Of a stretch of DNA of 64,000 nt, positions 23,015 through 33,900 are shown in pieces (positions within the stretch are counted from its first letter, which is position 1; each line of letters opens with the position of its first letter). The DNA is taken from positions 19,723,292-19,787,291 of the forward strand of contig NC_088312.1 of assembly GCF_910592395.1 (NCBI RefSeq). The letters run 5' to 3'. The notes below the pieces were generated by a model, which saw nothing but the letters and a program-made list of their open reading frames with translations, was not told where the DNA came from and searched no databases. Origin of the DNA: Lineus longissimus. Lineage: Eukaryota > Nemertea > Pilidiophora > Heteronemertea > Lineidae. A program made the position numbers and the translations under genes.

Positions 23015-24367
23015 ATGGATCAGCAAGAACCCCTACGAAAACGGCGAAGGAGCTACTCGGTTCGTGAGAAAATTGCTTATCTGCGGGATCTAGAGGCAGC
23101 TCTCCTCAATGGCACAGTCGACAGGATGAGCGAGTTTGCGCATCACTACAAGATCCCAGTGTCGACCCTGAAGAAGTGGGACCTTCAAGACCTGGAGCGA
23201 AAGGCAGGTGAAGGTCGCGGCGACGACAGAACCTCTAAAGAGCGACAAGTTGGTCTTTGGCCCGAGGTAGAGGACGACTTGTATCAATGGTTACAGCAGC
23301 AACGGGAGATGAGGCTACCAGTCGCAGTCCAAGACATTCAAGAACGAGCCCTGACCATTTTTGAAGACTGGTGGAATGCGTTACCACACGAGCTGAGACA
23401 AGACGTTATCCAGGCCAGACCGACACTCCACCAATTCAACGCATCCGCTGGCTGTGTAGAGGGATTTATGACAAGAAAGAAGATAGCCCTCCGAAAGGCG
23501 AATAAAAACACCACCACTCTCCCAGCTGATGCCGCCCATCCGGTCCAGGTATTTCGCGACAATGTGATGCAAACTATCCAGCATTTGGAGATTGCCATGA
23601 GGTTGCTGCTAAACATGGACCAGACGTTCGCACTATTTGAGTATCGACCAATGTATACTGTCAATGACAAGGGAGCGAAGTCAGTGGATGTACGTACATC
23701 GAGATCAAACACAAAACTGGGCTGCACCGTTAGTCTAACAATCAGTGCGACGGGATGGAAGGCACCGGCACACGTCACCTTTCCAAGAAGAGGGTTCGTA
23801 CGACAGCTCGATCACCTGCAGGAGGATGACGACTTGCCAGCAAATCTCATTGTGACGTCCTCTGCTACCGGTTGGATGAGACGGGAGCCAGCCCGTCATT
23901 GGTCAGACCAAGTATTGGAGCCATTCGTCACCCCAGAGAACGATGAGCGATTCCTTCTAATAGTAGATAGATATCGTGTGCACCGCACAGAGGAATTCGG
24001 CCAGCGAATTACGGAACTGGGAGGGATACTCGATTTTATTCCAGCCGGCTGCACATCCTTGGCCCAACCCCTCGATCTGACTGTTATGAAGTCGTTCAAA
24101 AGCAACATGAAAAAGAAGTGGAAGGCCTGGAAACAAGAAAACACGGACGATGCAGGACGCTGTGAACGCATTGGGTTACGTAACGTGGTCAACATCATCA
24201 GTCAAGCCTGGGAATCCGTACCTGTACAAGTGGTAGAAAACGGATTTGAAACGGCTTTCAGAGCAGCAGCGGTAGACGCAGGACCAATTCAAGAGCTGGA
24301 CGATGAGGAGGACGAAGCAGGACTCGAATTCTTAAACATCCAGGGGGATGAAATAGAAATAGAATAA
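23015..24367 (+). CDS. pogo-family (Tc1/mariner superfamily) transposase, intact
   Basis: 450 codons from the ATG at 23015 (the frame is open upstream, but MDQQEPLRKRRRSYSVREK is the natural start). Residues about 10-55 form a psq/CENP-B-type helix-turn-helix (YSVREKIAYLRDL...VSTLKKW). Residues about 80-150 resemble the CENP-B second helix-turn-helix. The DDE-type catalytic domain has Asp202 (NMDQT), Asp318 (IVDRYRVH) and Asp354 (AQPLD). The tail is acidic. The second block is IVDRYRVH rather than the usual LDNxxxH form, but the Asp and His remain. No stop or frameshift, so it could be active or recently so. Function would be cut-and-paste transposition at TA sites in the nucleus. Confidence 0.9.
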   Translation: MDQQEPLRKRRRSYSVREKIAYLRDLEAALLNGTVDRMSEFAHHYKIPVSTLKKWDLQDLERKAGEGRGDDRTSKERQVGLWPEVEDDLYQWLQQQREMRLPVAVQDIQERALTIFEDWWNALPHELRQDVIQARPTLHQFNASAGCVEGFMTRKKIALRKANKNTTTLPADAAHPVQVFRDNVMQTIQHLEIAMRLLLNMDQTFALFEYRPMYTVNDKGAKSVDVRTSRSNTKLGCTVSLTISATGWKAPAHVTFPRRGFVRQLDHLQEDDDLPANLIVTSSATGWMRREPARHWSDQVLEPFVTPENDERFLLIVDRYRVHRTEEFGQRITELGGILDFIPAGCTSLAQPLDLTVMKSFKSNMKKKWKAWKQENTDDAGRCERIGLRNVVNIISQAWESVPVQVVENGFETAFRAAAVDAGPIQELDDEEDEAGLEFLNIQGDEIEIE

Positions 24368-25830
24368 ATAGTCTTTTACTTGGTGGTAAAAAATCTGGGA
24401 TGATCTTTTGAACTACCCTGTATAACGCTCTTTCATTTCAACGAAATCAGTCTGTAGGCCTATCGCTCATCAAACCGATCAGTTTCAAAATGATCACAGT
24501 CGGTGACTCGGATCACCGCTCTCAGTTGTACCATTCGGACAATCGGTTAAACAACTTCATTATTCCCCACCTTTCAGAGAACCAGCCAGTCGTATTGAAA
24601 GGCCTTCAACTTGGCCAGTGCATACGTAATGAATTGGTATTTAGTGAAGGGACCATAGACAGCCGAAAGTAAAGTATGAATTTTGTTTACACTTTATACA
24701 CATACGTTACCATTACACTCACTACGTTGTGTGAGTTAATATGTAAAGAGCAATCTCTAGTGAACTCACACAACTGTCCTTCTGACATATATAGCCAGTA
24801 CATTGGGGGATGAGTCCCCCAAACCCCCTCCCCCGTTCTCTGAAAGTGACAGGTTTTAGTCAGTACATTGGGGGGAAGCCCCCCCCCCCCATTGGACTCT
24901 AAAAATAGAATTCCTTGGAGACGCTGAACAATAAGGCCCCATAAAGAAATAGCTGCCTCATATCTGCTGACAGAAGCAGCTCTTTGTGGTGAAATAATAA
25001 TTGAATGCATGTCATGACACCCAGGAGCTTTTTCTCATTTCTGAAACAGTTGCATGGTTGGAATGAATTTCCAAATCAGTCCGTGAAATCTCTATGCAAT
25101 GAAAATTGAAATGTCACAACTGTCTCCACCGACGTTGTCCTGTATGTCCTAGCAGACGATTTTTAAATAAATGATGTGATTGATATACTTGTAGATTGGA
25201 ATGAATTATTTCTTCAATGATATGAAAGTTGAAAACCCTCGAGTACGAAAATGAGGAGGCAAGACACATCATGCATGTCATAACACCCTGGACCTTTTTC
25301 TCATTTCTGAAACAGTTGCATGGTTGGAATGAATTTCCAAATCAGTCCGTCAAATCTCTATCCAAATGGAACATTATGACCACTCTATATTTGTGCAGTA
25401 GTGTTAAAACTGACTTTTTGAAGTAAAGTACGTAAATCGAAAAGAAGAGGACGTTTACTTCGTCTGCAATGAAATGTCACAACTGTCTCCGCCGACGTTG
25501 TTGTCCTGTATGTTCTAGCAGACGATTTTTAGATACACTTCAGGACAGCGGCGCCGGTGTGAATAAATCCTCTTGCGTGAATGGTCAATGGCTCATGACG
25601 TCATGAAATAATTGCGTCAACAACGGGAATCATGGTAACTGTGGTTGCGGTGCGTCGTGAAAGCAGAATCGGCAAGCGCGGCCCGTATGGAATGCAACAA
25701 ACTGTACCGGAACCGGAACTGTCATGGGTCTGCACAAATTTTTTCAGATTCGATGGACATGATGGATATATGAATTTTGTTTACACTTTATACATACACG
25801 TAACCATTACACTCACTACGTTGTGTGAGT

Positions 25831-27986
25831 TATCAAAAACCAAAACACATATGTCGGGGGGGTAAACCCCCTGATATTGAAGTGTGATTAAAAAACAGTG
25901 TGAATATTCATGTGGTTCTCTCTCGGAGCTCAGAATAGTCGAGTTGCTTCAGGCCAGAGTCCTCTATTAAAACCTGTGTACATTACGTGTACATTGTTGT
26001 GCATAAATTTTGGTAAAAAAAGTACTCATTGGACCAATCAATCTGCACAAAATTTCATATGTGTCAAGAAGAACCCTTTGCCAATAGCATAATAAAGTTT
26101 AAAAACATTCCAATACCGATTGCCTCAGAAAAAGAGATTTCCGTACACCATATCCATCAAAACGTCACTGGCGCATTGATATGGCCCTGTCAAAGTACAA
26201 GTTCTAAACTGACCAGTGAGACCACATTTTCTTAAATATATTATCAAAAAGCATACTTCTGTGATGGCCTGACTCTGTAGATTAAGAATCAACCACAGAT
26301 TGAGAATTAATTCCACTTTCGTCCATCCCAGCCATGTATTTACCACAACTTGACATTTTGATAAGCTCTATGTGACTTCCGGTCGTGGATGAATACAGGT
26401 CTCTGCCCTTCATTCGCGCGTTTATCCCTTCTGGCGGCCATTTTAAGTCAAATTTAAGCCATTTGAAACGAATCCATGGACTTGAGAAACATTGTTTACA
26501 TTGGATACGTCGTATGCACGTTAACCATAGTAGCGCTTCGCAGAACTGCTGCGCGTTTATAAGCTCCAAAAATTCGTAATTAACTAACTGGTGAAGAAAA
26601 ATACACAAATATCAAGGCTATAAGCAGGAGGAAAATTCATTTATTATTTCACCACAAAGAGCTGCTTCTGTCAGCAGATCATGAGACAGAAATATCTATT
26701 GATACAATGGCAAGTTCTACTACACAGTATACAAACAAAACTATACAAGCAAAATGGGTTCAAATGACACAAGTAGAATAGCCATCCCTGCTGTTTTGCA
26801 TACAGTAGTCAAAATTTATCATTTCGTGCAATGTGCTTTTTCAAGACTGATTGTTTTCAACGCACTTCACTAGACAATGTGGTGCTTTCTGATTGGCTGA
26901 GACAAATGTAGTGTACAAATGTACACTATTGCCCGAAAGGTTCAGGAAAAAAAATTCGCGGGCGGGCGGGGACTATTTCTTTATGGGGCCTTATTTTTCA
27001 GCGTCTCCAAGGAATTCTATTTTTAGAGTCAAATGGGGGGGGGAGGGGTTGGGGCGCCTTCCCCCCCAATGTACTGACTAAAACCTATCACTTTCAGAGA
27101 ACGGGGGGGGGGGTTGGGGGACTGATCCCCCAATGTACTGGCTAAATATGTCAGAAGGACGGGGTTTGGGGGACTCCCCCATGTCAATTCCATTCATGCC
27201 CGGATTCCACATTTTCCTTGGACCCAGCTACTTGCAAGCCAAAACAAATATGGCGACGGTAGCCCCGATTCGGCAATCGATTGGCATGTCTTGCATTCAA
27301 AATACACAATGTAACTCAAAAACTTGACTCCCTAAATGACTGAAACGCATAGAATATCTTTAGAAACATTATTCAATGGTTTTAAACCACATATACCCTG
27401 TTCTTGAACTGTTGGTCATGATTGGTCATGATTGGTCATGATTGGACATGATTGGTCATGATTGGTCGTGATTTAGTATTACCGCGGTAATGATTTAAGG
27501 AGAAATTGACGGTTCTTAGTGTTGTATGGGACAGAAGTGAGTTCATACTTCATAAATACGTGAATATATTATGATATGGGCGGGCTTCTAAGTCAAAACA
27601 ATAACAAACTCAACTGCATCTCTGCCGTGTATCGCGTATTGCATTGCCTAGTGTATTTCGTAGTGTATTTTAGCGAAGACATTATTTCCGCACTTTGGCC
27701 ACGCGAAGTTAATCTGCTCTGTAAATGTTATTTTACACAGGAAGAATTCATACTAGGTATTGCAATGTTTCATGTCTTGTTTGTGTTTTTGTGTACAGGA
27801 GCGCACCAGACAGTGAGACGTAGAGATGTGTTCAGTGCTGGTGCTGTCAGTAGATTAAATCTGATCAGCGCCATAGCGATCAGTAATATGGGATGTGATC
27901 ACGTGATGTGACGTCACCGCGGAATCCTCCTTGCGCAAGTACCATGTGAAGGTTGCAATAGATTTGCGTACAGAACTCTGTAAAAA
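25831..27986. other. Repeat-rich upstream region of CYP20A1 copy 2
   Basis: No gene supported. About 25835-26590 is repeated, inverted and shuffled, at about 28850-29580. About 26630-27185 is an inverted partial copy of the 24740-25010 repeat, including its G/C tracts. 27415-27475 is a 10-bp microsatellite (ATTGGTCATG, about 6 units). Homology with the other CYP20A1 units begins at about 27935. Confidence 0.6.
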
Positions 27987-30900
27987 ATGCTGGATTTTGC
28001 CATATTTGCGGTGACAATTGTAGTTGCACTTATTGGTCTGGTTGTCTACTTGTATCCGGTAAGTTTATGGTTTTAATTCACCCTTCTTTGCATTTGTAAA
28101 ACGTGTAAAGTACTCTTACTGTATAAAGTGGGAGGTAATTTTTTGAAAAAAAGACCAGCCCTAGTCTTAAAACTTAAGACGATAAAAGAAAAAAATACTT
28201 CAAAGAAGCTTTCTTTTACCGTCTTAACTCTCTTATCAGCGGCCATTACTCAGAAAAGACATATTCGTATCGAGTACGTAATAAACACACTGCATGCGCT
28301 TAAACCATAACAAGAATTACTTATAAAACACTACCATGTTAACAAGTACCCTTAGCGGTTGATGAAAAACATATTTTAAAGCCAAATCGATAGACGGAAA
28401 TTAGTTAAAATCTGAAGTGAATTTGGAGGCAGTTTCGAAACCTACTTGATTTCGTAGACGGCTCGTTTCAGACAGTCTAAAAATAGGTTTAGAGATCACA
28501 TCCTCGCGAAAACATGTCATTGCATGTTACATGTGTAAACCGCTGACAACAACGGCGCCATTTTGTGCAAAATGGCGCACTTTTTAACCTCGTCAAAATT
28601 ACCGTGACGAAAAAAGAGCATCAAGATTTATTTTCTTATCTTTCTGAAATTACAAAAGAATATTATCAATCACCAATGGAATGACCCTATTGAGAAATTT
28701 GATGTAATTTTTGTTTTTATTTAATCGTTATCGGTCACCTCCTCACATATTGCTGCCAGGGGTGAAAGACTTGGGTAAAGAACGACTCTCTGCATGGTGA
28801 GGAGATTGATAACTGCACGTGACAATAATAAGCGCGCAGCAGAAGGCTTTTCTGCGAAGCGCTACTATGGTTAACGTGCATACGTATCCAATGTAAGCAA
28901 TGTTTTTCAAGTCCATGGATTCGATTCAATGTCACCAAAGGTCAGCCAAAAGAGATAAACGCGCGAATAAAGTAACTCGACTATTCTGAGCTCCGCCAGA
29001 GAAGCTCACGATTATTCTCACTGTTTTTTAATCAAACTTCAATTTCTGGGGGGGTTCGGGGGGTTTCCCCCGACATATGTGTTTTGATTTTTGATACATT
29101 AGTAATAATATCCCAAAGATGTAAACCCCAATAATCAAGCAAAAACCGGGCAGGGCAGAGACATGTATTCATCCACAGGCGGAAGTGACACATAGTCCGT
29201 ACTGAACTGTGAAGCTGTGGTAAATACATGACTGTGATGGGTAAAAGTGGATTTATTCTTCAATCTTTGGTGGATTTTCAATCTACAGAGCCAGGCCATA
29301 ACAGGGATATACTTTTTGATAATTAATTTAAGGAAATATTGTCTCACTGGCAAGTTTAGAACTTGTATTCTAATAGGCCCAAATCAGTCCGCGAGTGACG
29401 ATTTGATGGCAATGCTGTACACAAATCAATTTTTCTCAGGCAATCGGTATTGGAATGTTTTGAATTTTTATTATTATTCCGATAAAAGCCACATATAAAA
29501 TTTGGTGGGAATTAAAGCACCCTTGGTGTACTTTTTTCACCAACCTATATTCATTAAAATGTACACAGAATGTACACGCTGGCTAATAGAGGTCTCTGTC
29601 CGGCAGGCGTTTCGAGAAAAAAAAATTTTGTGATTGCAATAAACCTTTTCATCGAATACCACATGGGCCGTGGTGGGATCCGAAGACACATTATGGAGTA
29701 ATGTATGTTTTTATGGGGTACCATTGGTTTTGCAGATCTTCTGGTTTTTCCTTAAGAATAATCAATATTCGCTAGCAGGGTTTTTATGCTCCCAGATATG
29801 AAGAGGGTTCTTTGTTCCTCTGGTTCTTTGGTCAGCAGTCTGGTGTTCCTCAAGAGTCAAGTGTCTTCCAGTCTTTTGGCCTGCAAAAACCCTTTCCAAC
29901 CAATTTTTTATGCATTTACCATTCGGCAACATGTTGGTGGGGGAAAAACCTGACCCCTGGCCCCTTGAATTGGTTGCCCGGGTACAACAAGATGCAATCG
30001 TCTCAGCCTCAGGGAAGCCACCAGTGGGTACCATCAAAGGGGTACCCCTTCCTCGCCCTGAGTTAAACGTGTCACAGGAATGTACTATCATGAAGGTTCG
30101 GGGGTTCCACTCGAGCGCCCCCGGGTAAGCAGCTCGGAAGGACTTATTGAGAGGCCAATGGGGGGTTTGGGGGTGCCTTCCCCCCCAATGCACTGGCTAA
30201 ATCATGTCAGAAGGACGGGGCGGGGGGGGGGGGGGCTACCTATGTCGACAGTTGCGTGAGTTCACTAGAGCTTGCACATTACATATGAATCTGCCAGAGT
30301 GGCAGACTACCAGGGGGAGGGGGCACATTTTCCATTTCTTTGCTGGCTATTGTGATGAGAGTTGAGTTACTGCTAAAGAGATACCCGGAGAAAATCGACT
30401 ATCAAAACAAAAAATTGGCGGAAGGAACTATAGCAGGTTCCCAACCAGGGGGTTTGGGGGGTTTCCCCCCAACCTAAAGGCGCTGCGCGCTTACTAGGGC
30501 ACTGCACTGATAATATTATTGACGGTAGAAGATGCCGGCTTTGCGATTTTCTCGTCAATAATGTCCAAATATGACTTTATTTCTTAGTTGAATTCGAAAT
30601 TGGTGCATATAAACACTGTACAGCTACATAAAGAATACATTAATTTGGTAAATTATGTAGATACATGTTCCCTTTTTATAAAATTTGCACATAGTTTTTC
30701 CGGGTTCTTTGATATGCAAATGTGCATTTCCACGTGCTTTCATCTACGCGGTATTTCTGATATCCTTGCATCGACGTATATATGGCCTAAATCCCATTGT
30801 CTCAGCCAATATACGTCGATGGTTCATTCGACTATACAAGCCCCAGGAATGACGTAGGCCTAGGCCTACTCAGCATGCTTAGGGCAGTAGGTTAGATATC

Positions 30901-33900
30901 CTCTCACCTCATGACCTGTCACTGTCAGAGCCAGAGGGGACTTTGAAGGCCACCCAGACCCATCAAACCAGCAAACAAAGGCCACATGACCGCATACTAT
31001 CTGACAAGACGACCAGTAGTTTGAGTTTGTCCAGTTGGCCTACATGTCACTTTTTTGACATGCCTCTCCCGACTAGTCTCCACTCGTAGTTGACCACTCA
31101 TCAACCAATCAAGGATGAATTCCCGTAATTATGCCAAAAGAGCCTTTTAGATTGTTTAATGTCGAAGAATGAGGCCATATTCCAGATGGGATGATAATAT
31201 ATCAAACCATTCATCATATTTATTATCCATTAAATTGTCATCAACAAGACAATTATATGCTTACATGTAGGCTGCCCTGCTTTGTATCAAACCACTTGCG
31301 CGCTAATAATCATTTGGGTGCAATTATAGTATAAATCAGTATAAATGTAATGACTGTAGATGCTTAAACACATCAAAATGTGTGCAAATCAGCCCTCGGA
31401 ACCCAGACCATGTTTTCCCCATGGCAACAAGCAACAACAAAAAGATGTCGGCTAGCTTCATGGCTGTATGTAGACTAGTCATTGCTGTGACAGTCATTGC
31501 TACCAAAGTTGGAAGTCCTGCGCATGCACATAACGGTTCATGTCTTGAAATAGTCCGTTTATTCATATTTCAGGGGCGAAGTAAGCCAACTACTGTGCCA
31601 GGCCTTGAACCAACTGATCCCAGGTAACACTGCCACTAGAAGTTCAGTCTGCCAGGGCTTTCCAGCATTTCCTCAGAGTGGGTTGTCGCTGACAGTCTCT
31701 GATGTATAGGCGATGCCGCGAAACACGCGCGATGACCCCTAACTTTTTGGGATTGATTGTATGCATTATTTAGCCCTAAAACGAAGAACCCTGTATTGCA
31801 ACAGGCTGCTGACCCCAGCATCCTTTCGGCCCCTGGGGCAGCCTGTCAGTTTTAGGTGTCCCCTGGTCCAGCCTGTCAGCCCCTGGGGCAGCCTGTCAGT
31901 TTTAGGTGTCCCCTGGTTCAGCCTGTCAGCCCCTGGGGCAGCCTGTCAGTTTTAGGTGTCTCCTGGTTCAGCCTGTCGGCCCCTGGGGCAGCCTATCAGT
32001 TTTAGGTATCCCCTGGTTCAGCCTGTCGGCCCCTGGGGCAGCCTGTCAGTTTTAGGTATCCCCTGGTTCAACCTGTCGGCCCCTGGGGCAGCCTATCAGT
32101 TTTAGGTGTCCCCTGGTTCAGCCTGTCAGCCCCTGGGGCAGCCTGTCAGTTTTAGGTGTCTCCTGGTTCAGCCTGTCAGCCCCTGGGGCAGCCTGTCAGT
32201 TTTAGGTGTCTCCTGGTTCAGCCTGTCAGCCCCTGGGGCAGCCTGTCAGTTTTTGGTGTCCCCTGGTTCAGCCTGTCGGCCCCTGGGGCAGCCTGTCAGT
32301 TTTTGGTGTCCCCTGGTTCAACCTGTCGGCCCCTGGGGCAGCCTGTCAGTTTTAGGTGTCTCCTGGTTCAGCCTGTCAGCCCCTGGGGCAGCCTGTCAGT
32401 TTTAGGTGTCCCCTGGTTCAGCCTGTCAGCCCCTGGGGCAGCCTATCAGTTTTAGGTATCCCCTGGTTCAACCTGTCGGCCCCTGGGGCAGCCTGTCAGT
32501 TTTAGGTGTCCCCTGGTTCAGCCTGTCAGCCCCTGGGGCAGCCTATCAGTTTTAGGTATCCCCTGGTTCAGCCTGTCGGTGCCTGGGGCAGCCTGTCAGT
32601 TTTAGGTGTCCCCTGGTTCAGCCTGTCAGCCCCTGGGGCAGCCTATCAGTTTTAGGTATCCCCTGGTTCAGCCTGTCGGCCCCTGGGGCAGCCTGTCAGT
32701 TTTAGGTATCCCCTGGTTCAACCTGTCGGCCCCTGGGGCAGCCTATCAGTTTTAGGTGTCCCCTGGTTCAGCCTGTCAGCCCCTGGGGCAGCCTGTCAGT
32801 TTTTGGTGTCCCCTGGTCCAGCCTGTCGACCCCTGGGGCAGCCTGTCAGTTTGAGGTATCCCCTGGTTCAGCCTGTCGGCCCCTGGGGCAGCCTGTCAGT
32901 TTTTGGTGTCCCCTGGTTCAACCTGTCGGCCCCTTGGGCAGCCTGTCAGTTTTAGGTGTCCCCTGGTCCAGCCTGTCGACCCCTGGGGCAGCCTGTCAGT
33001 TTTTGGTGTCCCCTGGTTCAACCTGTCACCCCAACAACCTGCTTATAGTGGTTGGAAAGCAGGCAGACCATGGCAGAAAAAACACAGTGCAAAAACTAAA
33101 TTTAGAAAGGCAGTGCTGGGCCCTGCTAAAGCTCTTGAAACATTATGAAGTTGAAACATTATGAAGAGAGTATCATTTGTTTTGTATTACATGATCAACT
33201 CTTATTGTCTTGACTCCTTCATTTTCAGCAAGGGAAACTTGGCGGACATCGCCGCGGCCGGCAGCCTCCATGAATTCCTGATATTTCTTCACGACAAGTA
33301 TGGCTCGATTGCCTCCTTCTGGATGGGCAACCAGCTCGTCATCAGCATCGCCAAGGTGGATCTCTTCCAACAGCAGATGGGACTCTTCGATAGGCCTCGT
33401 AAGTGCATGAAGTGGATGAAATGAGCGATTGAATTCACCTTCACGAAAAACTAATAAGCCTTTAGTGATCATTTACAAAAAAAACCATAGTAACATTTCA
33501 GAATATGAACTTTAAAGGCGTACGCTATTCATTGAATTTGGAAAATTTCAGATTGTGTAAATATGTACTGACTTGACGGTGATAGAACAGTGCCATTCTG
33601 TTGGCAGATATACAATCACTATACTGCACTACAGCATTGTGTACAAATGCATTTCTGTTTTTCCTGGACCACCAGTAACTACGAACATCGTACATGTATC
33701 TCTTTAAAAGAGGGGGAGAGGGATGAACTTGTTTTTCATCATCTCAAATTTACAATAGGGAACTAGGAGCCACTGGGTCAATATGGTGGTCTTTATGTCG
33801 CTAATATGCTAATATGTCACTCCTCGTGGTCAATAATTTCTTTAGAAACGACACTGTACATTCCTTTTTTTCTCTTTCAGCATCTCTTTTCAAACTATTC

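Larger units (their letters stand above)
22216..24420 (+). mobile_element. pogo-type DNA transposon (2205 bp) with intact transposase
   Basis: Bounded by TA (22214-22215 and 24421-24422) and short inverted ends CAGGGTGTACC and GAACTACCCTG. It carries one transposase gene on the plus strand (23015-24367) and is itself interrupted at 22267-22745 by another inverted-repeat element. Confidence 0.87.
21983..24674. mobile_element. TA-flanked inverted-repeat transposon (2692 bp), outer shell of nest
   Basis: Begins CTTTACTTTCGGCTGTCTAT and ends with the reverse complement (ATAGACAGCCGAAAGTAAAG), with TA at 21981-21982 and 24675-24676. The related uninterrupted unit reads GATGGATATATGAATTTTG at about 25762-25780, the exact empty site with one TA. 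A Tc1/mariner-type insertion is therefore well supported. Its own sequence is short and non-coding; most of its length is the pogo element inside. Confidence 0.92.
19808..25830. repeat. Repeat unit present twice in tandem (interrupted and uninterrupted copy)
   Basis: Copy one runs from about 19808 to 24738 and copy two from about 24739 to 25830. Both begin TAATATGTAAAGAGCAATCT and end CTACGTTGTGTGAGTTA, with AACTCACACAAC and GTTGTGTGAGTT as inverted ends. Copy one is expanded by insertions at 20670-21725 and 21983-24674; copy two supplies the empty sites. Internal landmarks shared by both include GTTGCATGGTTGGAATGAAT and CAATGGCTCATGACGTCATG. Family unknown; no convincing gene in it. Confidence 0.8.

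Noticed and set aside
27576-27911. 111-codon frame upstream of CYP20A1 copy 2
   Set aside because: No recognisable domain, hydrophobic AT-rich composition and no counterpart in the other units.
31761-32455. Long open frames encoding proline/glycine-rich repeats (PLGQPVSF...)
   Set aside because: They arise from the 50-bp minisatellite, which lacks plus-strand stops and shifts frame each unit; unit number differs between paralogues and the array lies inside a CYP20A1 intron.
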